Of a DNA stretch of 64,000 nt, positions 15,136 to 24,139 are shown one piece after another (position 1 is the stretch's first letter; each line of letters begins with the position of its first letter). The stretch is from an uncultured Clostridia bacterium. GTDB lineage: Bacteria; Bacillota; Clostridia; Christensenellales; Borkfalkiaceae. The notes beneath the pieces were generated by a model, which had not been told where the DNA came from, ran no database searches, and saw only the letters and a program-made list of their open reading frames with translations. The translations under genes and the position numbers were made by a program. The stretch covers positions 1 through 64,000 of the forward strand of contig CANQJF010000003.1 of assembly GCA_947624225.1 (NCBI GenBank). The letters are read 5' to 3'.

Positions 15136-17223
15136 TCAGGAGAGCTCCAATTTTTTTGCATCCTCGAAGCCCTGCTTGAACGCATCCCACGTCGCTTTCA
15201 AATCGCTGTAATCCTCTTTCTTGCGGGAGAGAGCGAATTCTGCCGGCATGGCAAATCTGAGGCGGTTGGTGATGCCGTAGCGGCCGCTTCCGCCGTAGTC
15301 GTTGCAGTTGAACCAAATGAGTCCCTTGATCTGCTGCACATAGGGATCGGGATCTGCCTTGTTGAGTTCGGTGAACATGTCGGCGACCCACTTGGCCTGT
15401 GCGTCGCGATTTCTGCCGAGCTCTCCCGTGGCGTCGCCGCCGGAGCCGCACGCGAATTCGCCGATGATCATGCCGTATTCGTCGAAGAAAGGCTTGTTCT
15501 TGGCATAGAGGCTGCTGTAACGGTCTTGGAAAGACACCATCTCGGTGGCAGCGTCTCCCGTGTAGTTGTTGAACTCATAGCTGGTCCCGCCGAGGAGCTG
15601 AACATAGTCCACGCCCGGGAAGTAGCAGAGATCTTCTCCCCAACCCGAATAGGGGCAACTGTCCGCGATGGGATTCCACACCCAGATGATGTTGTCGCAT
15701 CCCTGCTCCATGAAGATGTTGTAGAGGCGCTTCCACGTCATGGTGAAGATGTCGGGATCGAGGAAGTTCATGATGCCCGAATAACTCGTCCAGTCGGTGT
15801 TCATCTCGTTGTTGAGACGGAACATGACGGGCTTGCCATAGGCCTTGATGTCGTTGCCGAGGCGCCTGAAATACTCATCGAATTTGCCGCGGAGGATATC
15901 GAACATGGGCGAGACCTCCTCGTCGACGAGGTTGTTGTTGGTGGTAAACTGATAGGTGAATTCGAGCACGGGCTTGCCGTTGAAGCCGTTGCCGCCCGCA
16001 AGCGCCTTGGTCATATCCAGCGGGTAGTAGTGAGGTATGCGCTTGGGGTTGTCAAAGGCGCCCGTCCCGAGGTGGGTGTAGGTCATGTAGACGTCATACT
16101 TCTTGCCGCCCCAAACCGTCTCCTCGATGTAATTCTGCACGCCTAAGCTGGCCTCATAATAGTTGTCATAGCCCTCCTCTCCGGGATGCAGGCAGTCTGC
16201 CTCACCGGGCATGGAGTAAGAGAACACGCCCCAGCTCTTGGTCTTTTGATTCATGAACTTGTTGAAGAAATTCTTTGTCTCCTCGCTCCAATGGGGATCG
16301 ATCTTGGGCGTGCCGCCATCGAAATAGATCTTCTGCGTTCCTTTCTTGGTGATGCGTTGCCAGCTCATGACGATCTTATCCATGAGGTCAGAGTGGTCCT
16401 CCTTGCCCTTCATGACGAAGAACGCGGCATTGATCTTATCGTTGGCGTCGTGGATGATGCCGATGTTGTAGAAGGGCCGCTCCATCTCGCCCGCCTCCAA
16501 CACTTCGAGGTCAAAACGATAGATCTCATACCCGGGGCGCATCGTGAGGTCACCCTTTTTCACCGTGGGATAGGTGTGCTCGCCGTCCGAAGTCTTGTCC
16601 TCGCCGACGGGCGTCACCTCGAAGTTGAGGGGATTGGTGCGCGCGATGTTCTGGTTGGTCATGTATGTGTCGTTGACGAGGTGACGGATGCCCCACTCGT
16701 TGATGTAGACATACCACCCGTTGCTGAGCGCCGTGTAGGGATTGCCCGATTCCGCCGAGGCCGTGAGGATGATGTCGTCAAAGGAGTATTGCGTGCGATA
16801 TTTTGCGAGGGTGTAATCGACGGTGATCTCCTCCTCGGTGGGAATGGTGAACTCCATCCCCGCGGACACATTGATCATGCGCGCCGCCTTTCCGTTGTAG
16901 AGTTCGAGCTTGACATCCGAGCGGCTGCCCATCGTGCCGAGGCGGTCGTAATAGTCGCCGTTGATGAAGTAGCGCGCGCCCGTGACGTCCTCCGCTTTCT
17001 CGAAGCCGTTGGCCGCATCCACAAACGTATTGGGATTGTAGAGCTCGTCAAAGACGTATTTGATGGCTTCCGGGTCGGTTTGGATGGTATCGTCGACCAC
17101 ATTTCCCTCTACGGGAGGGGGGGTCTCGCCGATGTCGGGCTCCTCGCCGTCTCCCGTGCAGCCCGCAATGCAGCACGTTCCGAGCATACAGACGCCCAAC
17201 ATGATTGCAAATAGTTTTTTCAT
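15136..17223 (-). CDS. GH26-like glycoside hydrolase, exported lipoprotein (695 aa)
   Basis: A lipoprotein signal (MKKLFAIMLGVCMLGTCCIAGC, lipobox IAGC) places it on the outer face of the membrane. A Pro/Glu/Asp-rich linker follows, then an uncharacterised domain (about 70-350) and a clan GH-A barrel with acid/base Glu in RLNNEMNTDW (about 473), NIIWVWNPIADSCPYSGW and the nucleophile Glu in MIIGEFACGSGGD (about 589). The match to GH26 is by these motifs only. ATG 17221-17223 has AAGGAG at good spacing. With its cytosolic twin it suggests the glycan is cut first outside and again inside the cell. Confidence 0.7.
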   Translation of the reverse strand: MKKLFAIMLGVCMLGTCCIAGCTGDGEEPDIGETPPPVEGNVVDDTIQTDPEAIKYVFDELYNPNTFVDAANGFEKAEDVTGARYFINGDYYDRLGTMGSRSDVKLELYNGKAARMINVSAGMEFTIPTEEEITVDYTLAKYRTQYSFDDIILTASAESGNPYTALSNGWYVYINEWGIRHLVNDTYMTNQNIARTNPLNFEVTPVGEDKTSDGEHTYPTVKKGDLTMRPGYEIYRFDLEVLEAGEMERPFYNIGIIHDANDKINAAFFVMKGKEDHSDLMDKIVMSWQRITKKGTQKIYFDGGTPKIDPHWSEETKNFFNKFMNQKTKSWGVFSYSMPGEADCLHPGEEGYDNYYEASLGVQNYIEETVWGGKKYDVYMTYTHLGTGAFDNPKRIPHYYPLDMTKALAGGNGFNGKPVLEFTYQFTTNNNLVDEEVSPMFDILRGKFDEYFRRLGNDIKAYGKPVMFRLNNEMNTDWTSYSGIMNFLDPDIFTMTWKRLYNIFMEQGCDNIIWVWNPIADSCPYSGWGEDLCYFPGVDYVQLLGGTSYEFNNYTGDAATEMVSFQDRYSSLYAKNKPFFDEYGMIIGEFACGSGGDATGELGRNRDAQAKWVADMFTELNKADPDPYVQQIKGLIWFNCNDYGGSGRYGITNRLRFAMPAEFALSRKKEDYSDLKATWDAFKQGFEDAKKLELS

Positions 17224-17274
17224 GGTAATCTCCTTCTTGTTTTTTGATATCGTCAGACCTTACAGTCCCATTTC

Positions 17275-19086
17275 TTATCCGACGGTCACCCGCGTGGGCA
17301 TGCCGTACAGCCCGACCGTGCCGCTGCCGCCCGACCGCGTGTCATAATCCTGCGTGATGTAGGGCACCACGACGGCCTCCGTCCCGCTCTGTTCCACGAC
17401 GACGAATTCGCACTCCTGCTCCGTCATCCAGCCGTTATACGCCGTGCAGGCAAACTTGAATTTGCCCGAGGCGAGCTGCTCGGCCGTCATCTTGACGGGC
17501 GCGTCGGAGATGGTCTTTATGAGCGACGCGCACTTTTCGGCGGCATTGGTCGTGGCGACGTTTGCCTTTATGTCAAAGTGGCGGCAATCCTCGAACGTCC
17601 ACGTGTTCAGTGTGTAGCCGCGGGCAAGGTAGTCCTGCGCCGTGTTGTTGCTGTTGGAGTCCATGGTGTCCTTCTCGTTGTCGAAAGTCATCTCGTCGAG
17701 CCCCATGTTGTACTTGCGGCAGAGGTCGATGGTCCCGCCGATGTTGCTCAGCGGCTTGTAGTCGCCGTTCCATGCCGTCTTGTCCGCGGCCGTCTCCCAC
17801 TTGGACCTGCCCGCACCGAGGAAGCCGACGGGGATCTCGGGCAGGACTTCGCGCATCTTCTCCGCATAGTGCGAATAGAAAGTGATGGTGTACCAATGGC
17901 CCGCGATGCCGGGATATTTGTCCATGAGCGCTTTGAGCGTCTCGATGGCTTTGAGCTGGTTGACCGCTTTCTCGCTGCCGTTGTCGAGTTTGAGCTCCAC
18001 GATGAGGATGACGTCCGTCTTTTGCATCATCCGCACGACGTCGTCGAGGGTGGCGAACGTGTCTCCATACTTTTTGCTGTACGTCGCAAGTTTATATTTG
18101 AAGAGCATAGCGGAAGTCGTCTCCGCGATGGTGAGGCCTGCCGCATTCTTGGTCGCGTTGGTGATGGTGTCGTCGTGGTTGATGACGATGACGCCGTCGC
18201 TCGTGATCTGGATGTCGATCTCCACGTGCGTCGAGCCCTCGTTGTGGGAGGCCATGATGCCCGTGAGCGACTGTTCGTTGGCATACTTGGTGATGCCGCG
18301 ATGCGCCGCGATGTATTGCGCACGGGCGAAGCCCGGCTTGGAAAAGACGGAAACGGCCCCTACCATGTCCGAAAGAGACTTCGACGCAACGCCGTAACAA
18401 CCCGCCGCGACGGCCGTGACCGCTTGGAGCTTGGTCTCGGTGTAGGCCCAGCAGACCTTGGTCATTGCCTCGACATATTCGGCGACGACGGGGAGGTTTT
18501 CGTCCGAGCCGTTGTACATCAGAATGTTGCAGCCCGCCTTGTTGGCCTCGGCAATGTGCGGCCACTCGGCATAGCGGTCGGAGGAGAGCGTCTCGTTCGT
18601 GAGGTCGTAGACGGTATTCACAATGCGCCCCGTGTCGTCCGCGAAGATCTTCTCGATGACCCCGATCTCCGCGCTGACGGCCATGATATCATAGATGGCA
18701 AATGTTTCGTGCAGGAAGGTGAGGAAGGCGTCTGCCGTGCTCCCGTCGAGGCGCAGAGCGGGGATGGCCTTGCCGCGCACATACTTGCTGAACACGTTGA
18801 GGAAAGGCGTCTTTTCCGTTCCAAAGACGACGTTCATCTGCTCGTCCACGGTGAGAATGACTGTTGCGGGCTTGATCGTTGCGGAGGTCGCAGCGTCCAG
18901 CTCGTCCATCGACGTCGGCTCCAAAACCAGCGAGGGTTCGATTTTGAGCCCGCTGGAAAGCGAGTTGACCCGATAGTAATCCCGATAGGTATTTACGGCG
19001 GCACTGACGGGCTCCGTGGCACCCATGCCCAAAACACCGGCGAATAAAATCACAAATGCCGCCATGAGGGACAGAATCTTTTTCAT
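17275..19086 (-). CDS. Secreted glycerophosphodiester phosphodiesterase (GDPD) family protein
   Basis: A Sec signal peptide (MKKILSLMAAFVILFAGVLG, likely cut after an AxA near residue 30) exports this 603-residue protein. The C-terminal half is a GDPD TIM barrel: AAHRG, HVEIDIQITSDGVIVINHDD (metal-binding Glu/Asp and the catalytic His of HDD), VELKLD and the late TLNTWTFED. The N-terminal 270 residues show no domain I recognise. GDPD enzymes cleave glycerophosphodiesters, including glycerol-phosphate teichoic acids in the GlpQ case. It follows the Ig-like lipoprotein by 13 bp with a good AGGAGGAAT site. Finding a secreted phosphodiesterase in a glycan locus is notable. Confidence 0.82.
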   Translation of the reverse strand: MKKILSLMAAFVILFAGVLGMGATEPVSAAVNTYRDYYRVNSLSSGLKIEPSLVLEPTSMDELDAATSATIKPATVILTVDEQMNVVFGTEKTPFLNVFSKYVRGKAIPALRLDGSTADAFLTFLHETFAIYDIMAVSAEIGVIEKIFADDTGRIVNTVYDLTNETLSSDRYAEWPHIAEANKAGCNILMYNGSDENLPVVAEYVEAMTKVCWAYTETKLQAVTAVAAGCYGVASKSLSDMVGAVSVFSKPGFARAQYIAAHRGITKYANEQSLTGIMASHNEGSTHVEIDIQITSDGVIVINHDDTITNATKNAAGLTIAETTSAMLFKYKLATYSKKYGDTFATLDDVVRMMQKTDVILIVELKLDNGSEKAVNQLKAIETLKALMDKYPGIAGHWYTITFYSHYAEKMREVLPEIPVGFLGAGRSKWETAADKTAWNGDYKPLSNIGGTIDLCRKYNMGLDEMTFDNEKDTMDSNSNNTAQDYLARGYTLNTWTFEDCRHFDIKANVATTNAAEKCASLIKTISDAPVKMTAEQLASGKFKFACTAYNGWMTEQECEFVVVEQSGTEAVVVPYITQDYDTRSGGSGTVGLYGMPTRVTVG

Positions 19087-19099
19087 GAATATTCCTCCT

Positions 19100-19669
19100 T
19101 TAACTCAACCCGACGCTGAGTTCGAAACTTGCCGCATATTCGCCGAGCGTCACGGTAACGGTGGCCGAGCCGCGGGCCAGCGCCTTGACGTGGACGATGA
19201 GCCCCTGCCCCTCGATGCTGCCGATGCTCGTATCCGAGATCTTCCACACGGCCTCCCCCTCCACGGGGACATCGCAGATGGCCTTGACGGTCGCGACGCC
19301 GTTCTTGGCGAGCACGAGTTTCCCCTCGGGCAGGAAGATGGAGAGCGGGGATCCTTCCACGGTCACCGTGCATTCGGCGAGGGTTTGGCCGTCGTCCATG
19401 AGCCGCACGGTCGCGGTCCCGACGGAGACGGCCTTGACGACGACTTTCTCCGCGCCCTCCTCCCAGGAGAGGGTGGCAACGGTCTCGTCGGAAGAGGTCC
19501 ACGTCACACCGTCCCCGCAGTTGTTCAGCGTCGCCGTGATCGTTGCCTCCGCGCCGACAGTGAGCGAGAGCTCCGTCTTATCCAGTGTCGCCGAGGGCGC
19601 GGCACACCCGCAGAGGACGGCAACCAGCATCGCACACACAAGGATGGCTGTATTCAAGATTCTTTTCAT
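19100..19669 (-). CDS. Lipoprotein with Ig-like (Big-2 type) domains (189 aa)
   Basis: The N-terminus is a lipoprotein signal (ILVCAMLVAVLCGC, lipobox LCGC). Two repeats of about 80 residues follow, each with the bacterial Ig-like pattern: LSLTVGAEATITATL ... VTWTSSDETVATLS and LVLAKNGVATVKA ... AVWKISDTSIGSI. Such domains act in surface adhesion or as spacers and carbohydrate contacts. No enzyme domain is seen. ATG 19667-19669 with GGAGG is chosen over the longer ORF-track start. It probably helps to hold substrate near the neighbouring secreted GDPD and GH enzymes. Confidence 0.75.
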   Translation of the reverse strand: MKRILNTAILVCAMLVAVLCGCAAPSATLDKTELSLTVGAEATITATLNNCGDGVTWTSSDETVATLSWEEGAEKVVVKAVSVGTATVRLMDDGQTLAECTVTVEGSPLSIFLPEGKLVLAKNGVATVKAICDVPVEGEAVWKISDTSIGSIEGQGLIVHVKALARGSATVTVTLGEYAASFELSVGLS

Positions 19670-19686
19670 AATTCCTCCGAATGTCA

Positions 19687-21651
19687 TCAATAGATTTTTT
19701 CGCGGCCCATGCGCATGGTGCGGAAAGGCGTTGAGGTCTTGTTCTTCTTTGCATAGCATTCCCGCTGATTCCAAATGAGCGAGATGTGGTTGCCGAGATC
19801 GTCGATGAAGTCGTATTTGCCCTCGCCGCTCACGAGAAACGTGAGCTCGGTATAGCCGTCTAACCTGTTCCCGACGTCACTGCACAGTTTGCCGTCCTTT
19901 AAATTGAGGGCAATGCAGGAATTTTCGCGGAAGAATACGGGGAGATGGTGCTCCTCTGTTTTGATCTCATGCCAGCCGCCCCCGTACACGGCGCCCGTGT
20001 AGAAGTCGTACCAGCGGCCGCGCGGGAGATAGACCTTGCGCGTGGGCGTGTAGTCGCGGAGAATGGGCGCAATGAGGAGCGCGTCGCCGAGCATGAACTC
20101 ATCGTCCATGTGAAAGACGGCTTCGTCGTCGGGGAATTCCAGCGCGAGATGGCGCATGGGCGGGACGCCCGTCTTGCCCGCTTCCCGCATGAGGTTATAG
20201 AAATAGGGCAGCAGGTTGTAGTGCAAAAAGAACTGTTCCCGAAGAATGCCGAGCAGGCGGGGGTCCTTATGATAGGCCGCCATGTTCCACGGGCTCCTGT
20301 CGTTGCATTGCCATGCGCCCGAGAAATCGCACCTGCCGTTGGAGACGGGGTCGCTGTGCCACTGCATGACGGGGACAAAGGCGGCAGCCTGCACGGCGCG
20401 AAGGTAGAGTTCCCGCGTGGGCAGATAGCCCGAAAACCCGCCGATATCAAAGCCCCAGAGCGACGTACCCGAGATGGATGCAGAAAGGCCCGCCTTGATG
20501 ACGGCGGCAAATTCCTGCCACGTGGACTCCTGGTCGCCCGCCCACATCACCGAGAACGAGGGACTGCGCTGCCCGCCCGCGCGGGAGAACACGATGCCCT
20601 CCTCCCCGATGAACTTTGCAAATGCCTCCGTGTAGTCCTCGCAATACCTGTTCTGACCTTCGAGGCCGGAACTGCCGTCTGCAAATTTTACCGTGGGGTG
20701 GTGGATGAACTCGCCGCCGTCCGTCTTAAAGCCGTCGATCCCGACGTCTTTCAAGTAGGAAAAGCGGTCGAACCAATGCTTGGCGCCTACGGGATCGGAG
20801 AAGTCGGGCACCATGCTCCCGATGCACCACGTGTGCGGGATCTCATAGGGCGTCCCGTCCGCATTCAGCACGCACTCTCTGTGCGCCTTGACGTATTCGT
20901 TGTCCGAGAGGCATTGGCTTTCGTTGAATTTGCTTTCGAGATTGATGCCCTGCGCGTATTGCGGAACGATCCACAGCAGCACGCGAATGCCGTCTGCATG
21001 CAGGCCGTCCACGAGGGCGCGGGGATCGGGCCACGGATCGGAGAAGTGCAGTTCGGAAAAACTCGCATACTCATCCCCCGCCTTGGGCGGGACCGTGCAG
21101 CCGTTGAAGAGATAGTGGGTCGTGAGGTCGCTCCACGGCTCGATGACGAGCACATTGTGCGGGAAGTTGTGCTCCCGCGTGAGCCGCCTCTGCTCTTCCA
21201 CCTCCTCCTGCGTATGCCAGCGGTTGGCGCTCATCCAGCACCCGAGCGCCCACTTGGGAAAGACGCGGGGCAGACCCACGAGTTTGCGGAATTCTCCGAG
21301 GATCTCCTTGGGGCTCCCCTCGAAATACCACACGCTCGCCTCTTCCCCATTTGTTCCCGCCCCGAAAGTGATCGTGAGCTCCCCCTCCTTGCGGAAGTCG
21401 AAGTCCACCTCCAAGTAGGTATCCACATAGATGCCGAAACCGTCGGGGGTCAGGAAGAAAGGCATGGAGTAATAGGTATACTCCCCCTGCCGGAAACACT
21501 TTTCTCGCACACAGGCACGCACAAACTTGCCCTTTTGGTTGACATTGTCAAACTTTTCTCCAAAGCCGAACACTGCACGATATTCGCGGGAAAGTGTCAG
21601 CGAAAAGCCTTCCTCTGTCCTTGTGATATGCCGACTGTTGATTTTTTTCAT
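19687..21651 (-). CDS. GH31 family alpha-glycosidase (654 aa)
   Basis: Cytosolic (no signal peptide). The N-terminal beta-sandwich (FGFGEKFDNVNQKGK is a GH31 hallmark) precedes the TIM barrel with the nucleophile Asp in GIDGFKTDGGEF (about 311) and the acid/base Asp in VMWAGDQESTW. GH31 removes alpha-linked glucose, xylose, galactose or sulfoquinovose. The protein is shorter than the xylosidase YicI, and the exact sugar cannot be told. The start is ATG 21649-21651 with only a weak AAGGG; the spacing to DUF4127 is 11 bp. A second, different GH31 is encoded at 34222-36216, so two alpha-linkages are probably handled. Confidence 0.85.
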   Translation of the reverse strand: MKKINSRHITRTEEGFSLTLSREYRAVFGFGEKFDNVNQKGKFVRACVREKCFRQGEYTYYSMPFFLTPDGFGIYVDTYLEVDFDFRKEGELTITFGAGTNGEEASVWYFEGSPKEILGEFRKLVGLPRVFPKWALGCWMSANRWHTQEEVEEQRRLTREHNFPHNVLVIEPWSDLTTHYLFNGCTVPPKAGDEYASFSELHFSDPWPDPRALVDGLHADGIRVLLWIVPQYAQGINLESKFNESQCLSDNEYVKAHRECVLNADGTPYEIPHTWCIGSMVPDFSDPVGAKHWFDRFSYLKDVGIDGFKTDGGEFIHHPTVKFADGSSGLEGQNRYCEDYTEAFAKFIGEEGIVFSRAGGQRSPSFSVMWAGDQESTWQEFAAVIKAGLSASISGTSLWGFDIGGFSGYLPTRELYLRAVQAAAFVPVMQWHSDPVSNGRCDFSGAWQCNDRSPWNMAAYHKDPRLLGILREQFFLHYNLLPYFYNLMREAGKTGVPPMRHLALEFPDDEAVFHMDDEFMLGDALLIAPILRDYTPTRKVYLPRGRWYDFYTGAVYGGGWHEIKTEEHHLPVFFRENSCIALNLKDGKLCSDVGNRLDGYTELTFLVSGEGKYDFIDDLGNHISLIWNQRECYAKKNKTSTPFRTMRMGREKIY

Positions 21652-21662
21652 AGCGAACCCTT

Positions 21663-23180
21663 TTACGACCTGTTACGACTGAGTTTGAGACACAGATCAA
21701 TCTCGAACGTACGGTTCCACGGGCTCACGACGTCGATGTCCTCGACTTCATTGGCAAGCGACGGAAAGTTCTCGCGCATGTAGCGCATGATCTCTTCCCT
21801 TGCCTCCGCAACGCACTTCCCGCGTTCGCCATCCAAGGCGAAAACGGTGCAGCCGTATTTGGGGACCGCGTGGATATCCGTCCATGTACGCGCGTGGGAG
21901 CAATAGCCCACGTCGTCGTAGTAACGGTGCAACAGAAAATACTTGTTGCCCTCGGCATCGCCGCCCGCAAGCAGCAAGGCGCTTTCACAGATCACGGTGC
22001 CGAGCGTGTTCGAGGAGGTGTTCCATCCCGCATAGGCGTGGATCTTCAAGAGAAGGTCCTCGTCGCGCAGGAAGTGCATGAGTTCGAGATCGTTGTGCGT
22101 GGGATAAGCCACGTCTGCCACCGCCACGAGCTTTTTTTCCTCCAATGCGTATTTGAGAAAACGGATATATTCGGGCAGACTTCGCTCGACATCGTATGCC
22201 CGCGTCATCTGCCCCGGGGTGCCCTCATAGATCATCTCCGCGCCGATGTTTACGGCGACCGCGATGTCGCATTCCGCAAGGCTATACACCCTGATACAGC
22301 CCGCCGCCATGATCTGGCACTTGATTGTCGCGTCGATGGTCCTGTCCTCGAACGAGGGGGTCACAAAGGGTCCGAAATGGGAGGCATAGTAGACATAGAT
22401 CTTGGGCATGGTACCCACCGTTTCGTTCACTGCCCGCACGAGCATGGTCATGCCCGTGTCGTCGGCCGCGGGATAGATGGGGACTTTCAGTTCGAGGCGG
22501 CGCTCTTTCAGGAAAGCGCGCACTTTCTCTTGATCCATGGCGGTAAACCCGTACGGCGCGCTGTCGTCTTGCGGGACGATAAACCCGTCCACGATCTCCT
22601 CTTCCATGAGCGTCAGCGCATGGCACAGCACGTCTGAGTTGACGGCGCGGCGGGCCGTATAGTCCGCGAGCGCATCCCGCGGAATGCGGGCCTCGATGGC
22701 CGCAAGCTCCCCTCTCTCCGCCTCCGTGAGCATCCCGAGCGCTTTTCTGTGCGTCAAGATCCCATACTTGTGAATGTCGGCGCCGCAATCCCAATAATAT
22801 TCGGGCTCCTCGTCGCCGTTGGAGAACCGCGGGCAGCGCATGATCGTCATGAAAGCATAGATTTTGAGCGCGGGATTGAGCTTGCGCAACTCCTTTACCA
22901 AATCGACGCGCGCCATGAGCGCTTCCCGCTCCTCCGCGTGGAGGCGCGACGGGATGAGACCGCCATAGACAAGGGTGTCGAGCGCAAGGATGAGGATGTT
23001 CGCTTCCCCCGCTTTGCGCCTCAGCCACGCCGCGATGGCGTCCCTGTCCGCGGGCCTTTTTTTGAGCCCCATCATGGACATGGGTACCATTTCGAGCGTG
23101 TATTCCGCTTTCGGCATGATCTGCGGGAAGCGATAGTTGCAGGGCCGCTCGTCGAGCGGGACCATGAGGATGCGATTCAT
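21663..23180 (-). CDS. DUF4127 family protein, copy 1 (505 aa)
   Basis: A full-length DUF4127 protein, a family of about 500 residues without a known function. Family signatures are clear: MVPLDERPCNYRFP at the N-terminus, LALDTLVYGGLIPSRLH, FIVPQDDSAPYGF, PAADDTGMTML, and AYAGWNTSSNTLGT followed by LLHRYYDD. The conserved Asp, Glu, Arg, Asn and His residues look like an enzyme active site. No signal peptide. It sits between the ABC permease and GH31 genes (1 bp and 11 bp away), strongly implying a role in processing the imported glycan. A second copy lies at 39039-40538 in the partner operon. Confidence 0.8.
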   Translation of the reverse strand: MNRILMVPLDERPCNYRFPQIMPKAEYTLEMVPMSMMGLKKRPADRDAIAAWLRRKAGEANILILALDTLVYGGLIPSRLHAEEREALMARVDLVKELRKLNPALKIYAFMTIMRCPRFSNGDEEPEYYWDCGADIHKYGILTHRKALGMLTEAERGELAAIEARIPRDALADYTARRAVNSDVLCHALTLMEEEIVDGFIVPQDDSAPYGFTAMDQEKVRAFLKERRLELKVPIYPAADDTGMTMLVRAVNETVGTMPKIYVYYASHFGPFVTPSFEDRTIDATIKCQIMAAGCIRVYSLAECDIAVAVNIGAEMIYEGTPGQMTRAYDVERSLPEYIRFLKYALEEKKLVAVADVAYPTHNDLELMHFLRDEDLLLKIHAYAGWNTSSNTLGTVICESALLLAGGDAEGNKYFLLHRYYDDVGYCSHARTWTDIHAVPKYGCTVFALDGERGKCVAEAREEIMRYMRENFPSLANEVEDIDVVSPWNRTFEIDLCLKLSRNRS

Positions 23181-23181
23181 C

Positions 23182-24126
23182 TCAACCCTTCACGGAACCG
23201 ATTTGCAGTCCGCTCTTGATGTATTTGACGACGTAAGGATACATGAGGATGATGGGCACGATGCTCATGAACATCATGGCCGCTTCCACGTTGGCGATGT
23301 TGGGTTGAAGCCACGAATCTGTCGTGTCGAGCACGCTCTTGTTCATGAAGTAGAAGATGTAATAGGCGAGCGGCATATTGGGCACGCCGCGCGAGGACTC
23401 GGGGATGAAGAGCATGGCCGAGCCATAGCTGTTCCATGTGCCCACGATGGTGAAGAAGCAACAGCTGCCGATGATGGGCAGGGACATGGGCACGATGATG
23501 AGGAAGAAGAGGGAGAGATCCCCCGCCCCGTCGAGCCGCGCGGCCTCCTCGATGTCGGTGGGGATCCCCTCGAAGAACGTCTTGAAGTAGAGCAGGTGGG
23601 TGACGTTGCTGATGGAGATGAGGATGACCGACCAGATGTTGTTGAGGAGATTGAAGCTGAGCATCAAGAGGTAGATGGGCATGATGCCTGCCGAGAAGAG
23701 CATGGTGATGATAAAGAACATCATGATGCCGCTGCGGCAGGGGCAATCTTTCTTGGAGAGCGGATACGCCGCCATTGCCTCCACGAGGTTGGATACGATC
23801 GTGATGACGACCGTGATGAACACCGAGTTGCCGAAAGCGCGCCAGAAGTCCGTGGCACCGTTCCCCGCAAAGATGTATTCAAAGGATGCGAGCGTGGGCC
23901 TTACGGGATAGAATACCACATCTAAGTTGAAGTATCCGTCGTTGAATGCGAGCGAAAAGTAGTTGAGTAAGGGGAAGATGGTGATGAGCACGCCAAAGAG
24001 GAGCAGTGCGATATTGAGGACGTTGAGCACTCTGTCCATCACGCTTTCACGGATCTTGTTGGGATTCTTGCGGAAACGGTCCAAAAAGGAACGCTTCTTG
24101 GGGACCGTCGTCTTGATTTCTTCCAT
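23182..24126 (-). CDS. Lpl-type sugar ABC transporter permease, LplC/MalG-like
   Basis: An inner-membrane subunit of a carbohydrate ABC importer with six predicted helices and the cytoplasmic EAA loop DIEEAARLDGAGDLSLFFLIIVP, the contact with the ATPase. The N-terminal 30 residues are basic and cytoplasmic. It forms a pair with the upstream permease and the solute-binding lipoprotein. The stop lies one base before the DUF4127 start. No ABC ATPase is in the locus; a shared MsmX/MsmK-type ATPase encoded elsewhere is the usual solution in Firmicutes. Confidence 0.92.
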   Translation of the reverse strand: MEEIKTTVPKKRSFLDRFRKNPNKIRESVMDRVLNVLNIALLLFGVLITIFPLLNYFSLAFNDGYFNLDVVFYPVRPTLASFEYIFAGNGATDFWRAFGNSVFITVVITIVSNLVEAMAAYPLSKKDCPCRSGIMMFFIITMLFSAGIMPIYLLMLSFNLLNNIWSVILISISNVTHLLYFKTFFEGIPTDIEEAARLDGAGDLSLFFLIIVPMSLPIIGSCCFFTIVGTWNSYGSAMLFIPESSRGVPNMPLAYYIFYFMNKSVLDTTDSWLQPNIANVEAAMMFMSIVPIILMYPYVVKYIKSGLQIGSVKG

Positions 24127-24139
24127 GATCGTCTCCTCC

